Positions 1 through 10,000 of a stretch of 64,000 bases of DNA are shown here, piece after piece. The position numbers were made by a program, and so were the translations under genes. The stretch is from Enterococcus hirae ATCC 9790 (lineage in GTDB: Bacteria > Bacillota > Bacilli > Lactobacillales > Enterococcaceae), in the NCBI RefSeq assembly GCF_000271405.2, contig NC_018081.1, positions 110,856 to 174,855 on the forward strand, written 5' to 3'. The notes beneath the pieces were generated by a model. That model had not been told where the DNA came from. It searched no databases and saw only the letters and a program-made list of their open reading frames with translations. Position 1 is the first letter of the stretch; the number at the start of each line of letters is the position of its first letter.

Positions 1-22
1 GAGAAAAAATTAATAATACATT

Positions 23-1060
23 TTATAATGTTAAATAGATATCCTTAATCCGAACATCGTTAACCGCACCTTCACCATTTGCTTGATTACAACGGCGGAA
101 AATGACATCGATTTTCGTGCCTTTTTTCACCCAGCTTAAATCCACAGTAACGTCCATTCCTAAGGCATCGCCACCTTTATAATTATAGGATTTCTTCACA
201 TCAGGTCGTTTGATTCCTTGTGAAGCCACACGAGTAATTTCTTCATTTGTGCCATGTTTCATGATCAAGATATAAGCAAATTTACCGATTGCACCTTCTG
301 GTTTATCTGGCACTAGCCAACCAGCAATCCGGACTTTTCCTTTGCTTGCTCCATTGAATTTATCCAATTTCGCCCATGCGTTACCTTGATGAACAGCTTT
401 ACTTGCTGCTACTGCTTTATCGTGATCAGATGGTGTTTGGGGATTTGGTTGCTGTACTTGGATAGATTCTACTTTCACTTGATTACTTGAGGGTTGACAC
501 TTACCAGATGTGGCATAGGCTTTCCAAGTATTTTGATCACCATAAAAGATATTTTGATCATATGGTATCGAAGTATATTGCCACATTGCCGCATTAGTCC
601 AGTGTTTAATTTTAGGGAAGTTTGATTGATAAGCTGCTACCCACAATCCATAATCTGCTTTAACAATCGTTGAGAAATCTTCTTCAAATAAAACAGAAGC
701 GGACGTATAAACTAACGCTTTGATACCTGTTTTTTGTTGGATACGATCTAACATTTGTTTTAAAATGCCTGTTCCTTGACGTCCATACATTTCATAGTCT
801 AAAACTAGAATTCCTTTGCCAATGTAACCTTGAGCATTTTGAATAAAGAAATCTGTTTGTGTTTGCCAGTCTGAACCATCAATAAAATGATACACACCAA
901 AAGGTTTACCAGATTTGATAGCTTGTTGAACAAACGGATCACAATAACGATCCACAAAGTTACAACCTTCTGTTGCTTTAAACATATAAGCATCTGCTGG
1001 ATAGTCCTTAATATTTTTTGAACCATTGTTATTGGATAAATCTACTACCTTTAATGTCAT
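23..1060 (-). CDS. GH25-family endolysin (phage muramidase)
   Basis: 345 aa. Residues 1-190 are a glycoside hydrolase family 25 domain: VVDLSNNNG near the start (Asp7), FKATEG (Glu31) and the paired acids LDYE (Asp88, Glu90) match the known catalytic layout. GH25 enzymes cut the MurNAc-GlcNAc bond of peptidoglycan. After a Pro/Gln-rich linker (about 195-215), residues 220-345 look like a beta-rich wall-binding module (GWLVPDKPEG, SWVKKGTKID). No signal peptide is visible, so export should rely on the holin gene, which overlaps its start by 4 bp. It is the last late gene visible in the window. Confidence 0.93.
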   Translation of the reverse strand: MTLKVVDLSNNNGSKNIKDYPADAYMFKATEGCNFVDRYCDPFVQQAIKSGKPFGVYHFIDGSDWQTQTDFFIQNAQGYIGKGILVLDYEMYGRQGTGILKQMLDRIQQKTGIKALVYTSASVLFEEDFSTIVKADYGLWVAAYQSNFPKIKHWTNAAMWQYTSIPYDQNIFYGDQNTWKAYATSGKCQPSSNQVKVESIQVQQPNPQTPSDHDKAVAASKAVHQGNAWAKLDKFNGASKGKVRIAGWLVPDKPEGAIGKFAYILIMKHGTNEEITRVASQGIKRPDVKKSYNYKGGDALGMDVTVDLSWVKKGTKIDVIFRRCNQANGEGAVNDVRIKDIYLTL

Positions 1061-1347
1061 TTTTCATCGTCTCCTTCATTGATTTTTGTTTCTTTATAAA
1101 GTGATTTTCCATTAGCCGGCAAATCATAAAAACCACCCGCAGACATTCCTGCCAGTATTCCTGCCCAGGCATAAGTGGCTATTTCTCCATGAATGATCGT
1201 CAGTGCATAGCTAATACCAATAATCAATCCAAAAAGAACATTCAAAAACGGCAACCATTTATTATTGATTGCCGTTTGTTTAATCATTTGTGTTACACCT
1301 ACAACGATTGCGCCAATAATCGATGTCGCAAGTAAGATATTATCCAT
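1057..1347 (-). CDS. phage holin (A118/Dp-1-like small membrane protein)
   Basis: 96 aa. Two clear membrane segments (LLATSIIGAIVVGV at 4-17 and FLNVLFGLIIGISYALTII at 34-52) and a third weaker one (about 60-76), followed by an acidic and lysine-rich tail (NEGDDEK). Size, topology and position directly before the endolysin fit a class I/II holin that permeabilises the membrane at the end of the lytic cycle. It overlaps the endolysin start by 4 bp and the upstream gene by 8 bp, so the three are probably translationally coupled. Exact family assignment is from memory of the A118-type holins. Confidence 0.85.
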   Translation of the reverse strand: MDNILLATSIIGAIVVGVTQMIKQTAINNKWLPFLNVLFGLIIGISYALTIIHGEIATYAWAGILAGMSAGGFYDLPANGKSLYKETKINEGDDEK

Positions 1348-1690
1348 CTTTTTCTTCCTCCTTCAATGGATGATGGGGTAAGGTTAAAATTTTACTGTAT
1401 AGCGCTTCGCCTGTTCCATTTCCACCAAGCGCTCGATACCCTTTCCATATATATTCCAGATTTTCTAAATCATCTACTGAGATCCATCCTTGTTCTAAAA
1501 AATAGATACATTGTTGATAGATTTTATCGTGTAATAACGCTAGGTTTGCGGATTCTAAGTTCCGAAACCTTCTTTCTGTTTGTTCTCGTTGTGCTTTCAA
1601 TTGTTTGAACGCTCTTACAAACAAAGAAATCACTCCGCCAGAACCTAGCGCAATGAACAAACTATTAATTTCTAAAAAACGATCAAGCAT
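1340..1690 (-). CDS. small membrane-anchored phage protein, pre-holin
   Basis: 116 aa. One N-terminal membrane segment (SLFIALGSGGVISLFVRAF, about 10-28) followed by a charged helical region rich in Arg, Gln and Glu that is likely coiled coil. It lies between the receptor-binding gene and the holin, where many siphophages of Lactobacillales carry an XhlA-like or similar helper of lysis. The overlap with the holin start supports joint expression. I cannot assign a function beyond a lysis-module membrane protein. Confidence 0.7.
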   Translation of the reverse strand: MLDRFLEINSLFIALGSGGVISLFVRAFKQLKAQREQTERRFRNLESANLALLHDKIYQQCIYFLEQGWISVDDLENLEYIWKGYRALGGNGTGEALYSKILTLPHHPLKEEEKDG

Positions 1691-1742
1691 GTTATTTCAT
1701 TGTTCCTCCTTTTCACAAAAATAGAATACTATCCAACGGATA

Positions 1743-4175
1743 TTACCCGATAATCTGATTCACAAACGACACAATATAACTAGAAATCATTCGATATCCT
1801 TCATTGTTTAAGTGGTATTGATAAGGCACTTGGCTTGTATCATCAACGAATAAAACATCTTTATTGACTTCGTTGATTTGCGCCTCATCATATAGATTCA
1901 AGTAAGGAATACTATACAATTTCGCAATTTCGACTAGTTTATCCGTAAATTCACGAGGCATTAAGCCACCAAGCTGTGTATTCCACACTTTGTACGGAAT
2001 AATGATTCCTATGCGTAGCGTTGGAAATCTTTTCAGTACATCTTCTAACATCGATTGATACGCCCCACAATACGTATTTTCATCAAATGAAGAACCGATC
2101 GCTTGTACTGTGCCAATTGCTCGGCTTTGCCCAAAATCATTCACACCGGCAAAGAATGTCGCTAATGAATAATCACTATAATCAAAAGCTTTAGAACGAG
2201 CGCCAATTTGTTTCGTATTCTGTCCAGAAATACCTTGATTATTTACTTCACAGCCAAATGCTGAACGAAGGTACGTTTGATAACCAATGGCTCGTGTATT
2301 AGGCATAGTCGTTTTATCTACAAATAATTGATGGTCATACCAAGTAATCGAATCATCAAAAGTAACAATTTTTTTGCCAAATAATTTTTTGGAATATGGA
2401 TTAAGCCATTTTTGGTTTACGCCATATTCGGTCGCTTTCGTTAAAACATTTTCTCCTTCTGTCAAGCTAAAAAAATTTTCATTTCCTTTGCTACTTCCTG
2501 TGGTTCCAGCATAAAGATTTAAACGAACATATCGAGCATTTGACGGTGTTTTGAATTGTTTATTATTATTGTTTGAGCCTTCCGTATGTTGAATAGCACA
2601 AACTGGCTCTTTGAGTTCATTAAAGTAATAACCTTGTGTACTTAACGTAAGCGGAACACTATAAATTGTATTAGGTTTTACTGATATATAGTCTGATACA
2701 GCGAATTTCGCATTTTCAATTAATACTGCTTCGTTATTAATGAAATATCCTCTTGTAATCGTTTCAGAATCAAATAAATTTGTCTGAACTTCTGGTACGG
2801 AAAAATTGGCGACTTCGATTCCTGTCGGTTCCAGCCAACGAACAGAAGCAACTTCCTGATAAGGTAAATAACGATTTGGATAGGTCGGATAATTTGCATC
2901 AAATTCTGTAATCATCGCACTAGTCGCAGGACGTTGTGCATCTCCATTCCATATAAGATAAGCCGCATTTTCCGGTGCTTTATCCGTCATATTTGTCGTA
3001 TCTGCACGGGAAATAGAACGAATAAATTTTTTCCCTCCATCAAACCATGCACCTGGAATCCCCAACCACGAACTAAACTTATAACGTTTTCCACTCGAAA
3101 CGGGAATATATTCGCTATGATAAACTTGTTGATTCGCTGCTGGTAAAAAATTCCCTGTATTGTTATCTACATATTCACCATAAATAACACTCTTCCAATT
3201 AAATAAATTCGTTGAGCCTTGAATCGTCGTCTCTGCAATTTTATCTGGAGTAATCGAAGCAGCTTGGATATCAGTACTTTGGTACACTCCACCATCTTCC
3301 CAAGAAGTAGTTTCTGTTTGCCAATAGTACCAATGACCATTTTCTAATACTAAAAAAATCCCATCTGTTCCGTTGGGATATGCTGCTTGTAATTCTGAAA
3401 AAGTATTATACGTACCTTTTGGTGCACCAGAAACAATCGTTGCCAATTGGGCATCGACAAATGCTTGATCCGCTTTGGTTGTTTGTAATCGAGAAATATT
3501 TTCCTGATTTTTTTCAACTACTGTTCTTTCTCCTTTGTCAGATAACTTTGTGTCGATTTGTTTTTTGTTGTACGTATCAACTTCTTCATATAGTTCTTCT
3601 ATTTTGTTTAGATTTTGTTCAACTTCAACTGCTTTCTGTTCAACGTTAGCAAGTGATTGGTTAGTCTCGGTTGCTAATTTTTCTAATTTATCGTTAGCAT
3701 TCGATATTAATTCTTCTATTTTATCAATCGTTTGGCTAAATCCGTTAAAATAGAAATTCTCCAGTTCTGGAACATTCTCATCAATCGGACTTCGTTTTAT
3801 CGAAAAAATAAACCGGCCAGCAGTATCTAATGCTTGCCCGTTAGGAAATTCAATATATATACTACCTTCCACCGTACCAACATATCCTAAAATATTATCA
3901 TCTAATACAATGGAGACAACTCCACCAATCCGATCCTCAATCGTTGCTAAGTAATCGTGTTTTCCAAATCCTCCATCAGCTGTTTCTGAACGAAATTTTA
4001 AACGAATAGGAACCATTACTCCTTCAGGTAAACTTTGAACAATTGCACCTTTCATTAGTTTAAAGCGAAGTTTAGCCGTCCCTCTATCATATGACCAGAA
4101 AACAACGCCAGTATAAATTGGTTTCGTAGCTTCCGCTTGAATACAAATGATTGAATCGTTAGTTTTATACATCAT
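1743..4175 (-). CDS. baseplate upper protein-like / SGNH hydrolase receptor-binding protein
   Basis: 810 aa. Residues 1-140 resemble the BppU N-terminal domain that anchors receptor-binding proteins to siphophage baseplates. A coiled coil (about 145-220) rich in Glu/Asn/Lys follows, then a short module with GTYNTFSELQAAYPNGTDG, often seen in tail fibres. From about 600 to the end is an SGNH (GDSL-like) esterase fold: block I TFDDSITW (Ser609), block III GVNDF and the C-terminal YHLNNEGY. Block I normally reads GDS; here Gly is replaced by Asp (GAT codon), although the nucleophile is kept. It probably deacylates wall polymers during adsorption. Confidence 0.85.
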   Translation of the reverse strand: MMYKTNDSIICIQAEATKPIYTGVVFWSYDRGTAKLRFKLMKGAIVQSLPEGVMVPIRLKFRSETADGGFGKHDYLATIEDRIGGVVSIVLDDNILGYVGTVEGSIYIEFPNGQALDTAGRFIFSIKRSPIDENVPELENFYFNGFSQTIDKIEELISNANDKLEKLATETNQSLANVEQKAVEVEQNLNKIEELYEEVDTYNKKQIDTKLSDKGERTVVEKNQENISRLQTTKADQAFVDAQLATIVSGAPKGTYNTFSELQAAYPNGTDGIFLVLENGHWYYWQTETTSWEDGGVYQSTDIQAASITPDKIAETTIQGSTNLFNWKSVIYGEYVDNNTGNFLPAANQQVYHSEYIPVSSGKRYKFSSWLGIPGAWFDGGKKFIRSISRADTTNMTDKAPENAAYLIWNGDAQRPATSAMITEFDANYPTYPNRYLPYQEVASVRWLEPTGIEVANFSVPEVQTNLFDSETITRGYFINNEAVLIENAKFAVSDYISVKPNTIYSVPLTLSTQGYYFNELKEPVCAIQHTEGSNNNNKQFKTPSNARYVRLNLYAGTTGSSKGNENFFSLTEGENVLTKATEYGVNQKWLNPYSKKLFGKKIVTFDDSITWYDHQLFVDKTTMPNTRAIGYQTYLRSAFGCEVNNQGISGQNTKQIGARSKAFDYSDYSLATFFAGVNDFGQSRAIGTVQAIGSSFDENTYCGAYQSMLEDVLKRFPTLRIGIIIPYKVWNTQLGGLMPREFTDKLVEIAKLYSIPYLNLYDEAQINEVNKDVLFVDDTSQVPYQYHLNNEGYRMISSYIVSFVNQIIG

Positions 4176-5227
4176 TAACCCAACACTAGTCCTTTCTTAA
4201 TGTATAGACCACAACCAGTAACTTTCGTTTGCGTATCAGCAAAGCTAGTGGGCGGCTCGCGGCGTATCAAGCCATCGTCAGATTGCGCACCAACTACATT
4301 CTGTGAGCCGACAATATCACTGATAAGAATCGTTCCCATGAATTTCGCTCTGATAGCAATGTTTTGTTTATAAAAATACGTTCCGTTGTAAACATGACAC
4401 TGTGAAGTACCATTTATACATATTCCCATGGACGCAGTATTTCGATTATCATTTGCAAATTTACATTTTACAACCGACATATAACCACTTTGATCAGCTA
4501 ACAACTGATAGATACTACCTCCGTATGTAGGACCATTGGCAGTATCAACAAATTGTAATCCACTGACCTGAATGTAACCGCGGACATAATAAAATGCGAT
4601 ACTTCTAACTTTAACTGGCAAATCCGAGGTTGAAACATCAATGTTATCTATATTGTCTCTGCATCGTACATATACTGATGTCACGTTAACGTTTCTAAGA
4701 ACAGCATCTTCCAAATATACACCGGAATCAATCCATATTGTAACTGATGGGATAGTAATCAAAGGTACTTGGTTGAAAGCCATTTGAATAGTCGCAAACG
4801 GATTCTCTTCCGAACCGTCTCCAGTTTGATCACTTCCATTGCTTGCTGAAACGTAAATGTTAATTTGTGCAGCGGAACCACCTATGATTTGTTCAATACT
4901 CCCATTTAATTGTCCCACTTGTTTTTGCATATTTAGTTGTTTGTTCTGCAATTCGTCTATTTCTCCTCTAAATAGTCGTTCAGATGCAATCAAACGTTCT
5001 TGAAGAACGCTATACGTTTCTCCTTTATAATCGACTCGCCCATCTACTACTTCATTTGGCGAATCTCCACCAGAAGATAGTACAAGATTATCAATTCGAG
5101 TGTTTAAATAATCGTCATTTTCTTTTAAGGAGGTTTCTAAGTCATTTAAACAATCAACATTATGATTAAATATTTCTTTCCATTTTCCTGTAATAAGATT
5201 AGTGGTTAATTTCTTTAATAACATCAA
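4175..5227 (-). CDS. tail fibre/appendage protein with predicted beta-helix
   Basis: 350 aa. Residues 1-130 are mostly helical with heptad-like Leu/Ile spacing (trimeric coiled coil likely). Residues 135-350 start with YVSASNGSDQTGDGSEENPF, the opening of right-handed beta-helix (pectate-lyase-like, DUF1565-type) domains, and continue with repeated short beta strands. This matches phage appendages that bind surface glycans. Its start overlaps the stop of the Tal-like gene by 4 bp, and its end overlaps the next gene by 1 bp. The specific ligand is unknown. Confidence 0.75.
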   Translation of the reverse strand: MMLLKKLTTNLITGKWKEIFNHNVDCLNDLETSLKENDDYLNTRIDNLVLSSGGDSPNEVVDGRVDYKGETYSVLQERLIASERLFRGEIDELQNKQLNMQKQVGQLNGSIEQIIGGSAAQINIYVSASNGSDQTGDGSEENPFATIQMAFNQVPLITIPSVTIWIDSGVYLEDAVLRNVNVTSVYVRCRDNIDNIDVSTSDLPVKVRSIAFYYVRGYIQVSGLQFVDTANGPTYGGSIYQLLADQSGYMSVVKCKFANDNRNTASMGICINGTSQCHVYNGTYFYKQNIAIRAKFMGTILISDIVGSQNVVGAQSDDGLIRREPPTSFADTQTKVTGCGLYIKKGLVLG

Positions 5228-6264
5228 ACTACTCCTTTCTTTACCATATTCGCTAAAATAGCCGTCATTGTCTTCTTTGTATTACTTAATGTAATTTCTG
5301 GTGGTTTGTTAGGAATTGCTGGATAAGTTTTTATTCCCACTACTTGTATATAAGTATTAATATTTAGTGGTTCATAAATAAATGGTACGTAATCTCCTTT
5401 TTGAGGATTGATTTTCCATTTTAAAGTAACTGATCCAGAAATACTTGGATAATCTTGTAAATCGTTTTTTAAACGTTCAAGCATATTTCGCGATATCGTA
5501 TAGCGTTCATCAGTAACCGGATCTTGAATTCTAATTCCCCATGTTTCTGATTCCGGACTGGTATACGTGATTGGTGTAAACACATAATCACTATCTTTTG
5601 GATTTTCTGTGTTAATACCGTCTTTCAATTTTCCATACCCTTTAATCTGAGTTTTCAATGAGTAAGTATCAATATCAAACGTAACTTCATCTGTATTATA
5701 TTTATAACGAATTTGTTCTTCTACTTTCTGACCATACTCACTAATCGGATAAAACATAAGATGCTTATTATTAGGAATAACCACTGCATTATAATCTGAA
5801 AGAATCTCATTAATTAGCTTCAAATAATTTCCATCACCAAAATTCTCCTGTTGAACAGTTAAAAACTTTTTATTTGGATCAATAACTTCCCATGTAAATT
5901 CTCGATTTCCAGCTTTAAAAATATGTGTCAATAACTGATTAATCGATTTTGTACCTGTTACTTTTTCATATTGATAACCATCCTGAATTGTATAATAGAT
6001 ATGTGTTGCAACTATCTGTTTAGTTACTAATCCCCCTACTACATTTTTAGTCATTTTTTTTATAATAAATTCTTGCCCATTAAAAATAATCGAAGATTCA
6101 TACTCAATCAAATCAAACACTTCTTGATTGATCAAATTTGTTACTGATAGCCCAATTTCCCAAGTTTCATTTTGTTGCCAGTCCTCATAAAAAGAATCCT
6201 TGTCGTACCTGACAAGGATTTCTTCTTTGGTTTGTTCATAATTTCGAACAATTATATCATCCAT
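5224..6264 (-). CDS. tail-associated baseplate hub protein (Tal / prophage endopeptidase tail family N-domain)
   Basis: 346 aa. The N-terminal hub fold (NYEQTKEEILVRYDKDSF, then VFDLIEYESSIIFNGQEFIIKK) is typical of siphophage Tal/gp27-like hub proteins, which close the tail tube below Dit. The protein stops at 346 aa, shorter than Tal proteins that carry a C-terminal lytic domain; in this phage lytic domains sit on the tape measure instead. It lies directly after Dit, in the standard tail gene order. Confidence 0.8.
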   Translation of the reverse strand: MDDIIVRNYEQTKEEILVRYDKDSFYEDWQQNETWEIGLSVTNLINQEVFDLIEYESSIIFNGQEFIIKKMTKNVVGGLVTKQIVATHIYYTIQDGYQYEKVTGTKSINQLLTHIFKAGNREFTWEVIDPNKKFLTVQQENFGDGNYLKLINEILSDYNAVVIPNNKHLMFYPISEYGQKVEEQIRYKYNTDEVTFDIDTYSLKTQIKGYGKLKDGINTENPKDSDYVFTPITYTSPESETWGIRIQDPVTDERYTISRNMLERLKNDLQDYPSISGSVTLKWKINPQKGDYVPFIYEPLNINTYIQVVGIKTYPAIPNKPPEITLSNTKKTMTAILANMVKKGVV

Positions 6265-6272
6265 TTAATCAC

Positions 6273-7094
6273 CTACTTATACAAAAAACGAAAATCCCAC
6301 GAAGAATTTACTCGAGTAATATTTTGGATTTCGATTTCGTTTATCCCCTCAACTAAATTGATCAAACCGTGATTTGTATTAATACCACAACTTACACCAT
6401 TTAATTTAGGAATCACTCCGTCCAAAATTAGCATCTGACCAAGATTCGTCGAAAGTGATGGATAGTAAATAAATCGATCACCAGTTGTTTTATTAAAGAT
6501 TATCACATTTCCTTCCGACTCTCCTTCTAATGTAATTCTTAAATAGTGTTCTCGTGGATCAATTTCAAAACTACCAGCATTATAAATAATAAAATTACTT
6601 GTTTTATGTTTATATTTATAGTCCTCAGAAATTAACCCCTGAGAAAACTGCCAATCATTTTCTAACGTAAAACCATTTAAAGTCGTTGACAAAGATTCAG
6701 AACAGCCAGATGGTACATCAAATGTAATCTCAATTGTAGAATAATCATTTGCTTCTTCAGTTAATTCAAAATTTTTAGGATTGACTTTAAACCTTTTACC
6801 AGGACTCAAATCATAACCAATATAATATTGATATCCTATAAAAATCATTTCATAAAGTTCAGTAAGGAGTAATTCCTTATCATATTTATTCTTATAAAAG
6901 ATGTCTAAAGTCAAGACTAATTCAAAAGGACGAAAACTAGCATTTATTTCTCTGCTACCGTTCGTCCCTTGAAATTCTTCATAACTTGCCTCATATACTG
7001 GCGCCTGACGTTTGATTTCTTTACAAATAATCCTGTTTTTCTCTTGTGGATCAAATATATGACCATTTTGATTAAACATCAATTTATAAAACAT
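6273..7094 (-). CDS. distal tail protein (Dit)
   Basis: 273 aa, the usual length for Dit. The N-terminal belt domain (NGHIFDPQEKNRIICKEIKR, then GTNGSREINASFRPFELVLT) and a C-terminal galectin-like beta region match the Sipho_tail family. Dit forms the hexameric ring that links tail tube and baseplate. It starts 3 bp after the tape measure stop and is followed by the hub protein, so position and content agree. Confidence 0.88.
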   Translation of the reverse strand: MFYKLMFNQNGHIFDPQEKNRIICKEIKRQAPVYEASYEEFQGTNGSREINASFRPFELVLTLDIFYKNKYDKELLLTELYEMIFIGYQYYIGYDLSPGKRFKVNPKNFELTEEANDYSTIEITFDVPSGCSESLSTTLNGFTLENDWQFSQGLISEDYKYKHKTSNFIIYNAGSFEIDPREHYLRITLEGESEGNVIIFNKTTGDRFIYYPSLSTNLGQMLILDGVIPKLNGVSCGINTNHGLINLVEGINEIEIQNITRVNSSWDFRFLYK

Positions 7095-7097
7095 TCA

Positions 7098-10000
7098 TCA
7101 TATACCTCCATTTATATATCGGAGTTTCGCTAAATCTGCCCCCATGTAACTATTTGCAGATTTACCAATATCAGAAGATTTAATAATAAAGTCTTTTCCT
7201 AAGATTGCTTTTAAAATGGCCATCATTTCGTTATGTTGTTGTTGCTGTTGTTTAATTAAAGCAAGTAATTCTTCAGAATGATTATCATTTTGTCCAATAC
7301 GCATTATTTGTTTTGATTTGCCTGATAGGAAAGCGAGTACTTCCCCTACCAATTCAATAGCTCTCGTTTTTTTAGTTAACGGAACAACTACTTCAGGTTT
7401 ATTTCCTTCCCCACCACGGAAAAGACCATCCTTCATAATCCAACCACCATTTTCATAACCAACTCCACGCCAACCATTTAATAAACTCCCATATCTACTC
7501 AAAGTATATCGAATCGAAGCAAGAATATTTGAAAGTGGATCATAAATATCTTTATTGTAGGGAGGAAGTGCGTAAGAACGGAATGTTGTATCAATTACTT
7601 GCATTAAACCTTTAGAAGGTATCCCAGCTGCTGCATTGCTATCCCAATTATTAATTGCTTTAGGATTTCCATTAGATTCAGTTTGCATTTGATGCAATAG
7701 AGCGTTTAAATTTGCTGAATTGTATTGACCAGTCATTTTTAGTGCTTTTATTGCTACAGAACGCCAACGCTCAACCCCCGTTGAACTTCCTACTTTAAAG
7801 ATATTACCCACTCCCAAAAGTCCATTTAAATGAATATGATCAAAGTGATCACCATCTGGCCAAGCAGTCCATTGTCCACTTGCTCCTGTTCCAGACATAC
7901 CGGATCTATCTCTTACTCGACCATTCGTAATAACATAAGCAATTTTCGATGGAAACTTCTCAAATGCATAATTAGCTGCAGCTGTATATCGACTATCACC
8001 AGAAACACCAGGATATGCTAAATCAATTGCTTGTCTTTTTCCATGATAGTATCTATCTCCAGGACGATATCCCGATGTAACAGTTAAACCTGGGAATTTG
8101 GCCATCACTCTTTGGGCAATATCAACTAAATACTGATAAACACCATTTGCATTTACTGCACCATCAAAATTTCCATGTGTAAAGAATTCACTCAATTTTG
8201 TTTGAAGAAATTTATTCGATGCTTTTGCCATTACTTTTACGCCAGATTTGGTCATATCTAGCCATAAATTAGTAAGATTACTATAATCAACTTTTCCATC
8301 TAAAAATTTAAGAACAGCATTTTCATTATCCAACAAATCAGCTAAATCGAAATTATTAGTACCATTAGCATACCTAGGAATATTTATATATTTTTTCAAT
8401 TTTTTAGTAAGTGTTGCATTTAAAACTTGTGTTCCTTTCGGTAAATTAACCAATAAGTCTCGCCCTTTAGCAATGAATCCTTTTCCGTTTGGCATTTGTA
8501 CATATTCTTCATGAACTGGACCTTTTTGATCATTAATCATTGCTAAACCACCAGGATGTCCTACTGTTCCTTTTGCATACTGTGGTATTGCCCAATTACC
8601 AATCGTTTTACTTGATTCAACTTCTTTTAATACATAGTTAACGCCAGAAATAACCCCATTAACACCTTTTCCAATTCCTCCTACCATTCTATTAGCTACG
8701 CTATTCATAGTTGAGGATAGAGGACTTCCCATTGAATTAATTCCATTAATCAAAGATTGCATTAAAAATGAACCTGCAGCATTAAATCCTCCATTTTTTG
8801 AACGAAGATTATTAATCGAATCGTTCCCAAGTTGATTTACTCGACCTATAAACACACCATAAAGTGAATTCCAACCGTTCATCAAATTTTTATTCCAAGT
8901 AACTCCTTGAACATAATTAGGTGTATTTTGAAGTTTTAATGCATTTTGATAGTTCGAAATAAATAGAGTCTCACTAGCTGTAAATTGTGGTACAGCAGAG
9001 TTCCATCCATTCATTAAATTATTTAGCCAATCAACACCTATAGAAGAATACTGTTCAGACTGTTCAGCAATATCCTCAGGAAGTAAGGACTCAATGATAT
9101 TCGCTTTGTTCAACGCGCCATCACTACTATTAGCTTGTCCATTCAGCATTTGAGCTTTCAATGCAGTAACCAACTCGTTTAATGCTAAGATTAACGCATC
9201 TAAATTCGATACTGGGGAAACAGCAGTAATGTTACCAACACCATCAGCATATTTGGGAATTAGCCGTTTAGTTTTCGTTGCATTGAGTACTTTTGAGCCT
9301 CTCGGCAAATCTAAGACAATGTTTCGTCCTTTTGGAATAAAGGATTGTCCAGTTGGTAGTTGAATAAGCTCTTCATAAATAGGACCTTTTTGATCATTCA
9401 CAAGAGCACTTCCACCAGGATGAAAGTTAGTTCCTTTTGCGTTAGGCATTGGACCTATGAAATCAATGCTGACTTTTTTTTCACTTTTTTTAAGAAGTCC
9501 ATCCCAAGACGTATTCAATATATCTAGAGCAGAAGATACCTCTAAAGCATTAGTTTTCGCATTCAATGTCTTTGGGGCTGGAATAATTTTTTCATTGTAG
9601 TATCTAACTGCTTCTGTTGCATCACCTACAGAACTAGTCAGACTAGTATTGTCTCCCAACATTTTTTTTAATTGAGGAAGTACATTTTTATTGTATTCTC
9701 CCACACTAATTGTTCCATCTCTAACTTTAGATAAGATATCTATGTTATCACCTAACATACGTTTCACTGGATCGGGTAGTTTTTTCCATGCATTCCATGA
9801 TTCTTCTGAAGCGAAAACTTTTGCAAGCAGATCACTATTATCTGCAAGTATTCGTTTTTGAAGATCTGGTAGCTGATTCCATTTATCCAAAGTTTCTTTT
9901 GATGTCAAAATTTTTGTTAGAAAATCAATATTATTTGCAAGAAGCTCCTTTTCTGAATTAGGAATCTCGTTCCACCGCTTCAAACTTTCTTCAGACGAGA

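Noticed and set aside
805..1026. 73-codon frame inside the endolysin gene
   Set aside because: Same-strand out-of-frame shadow of GH25 coding sequence.
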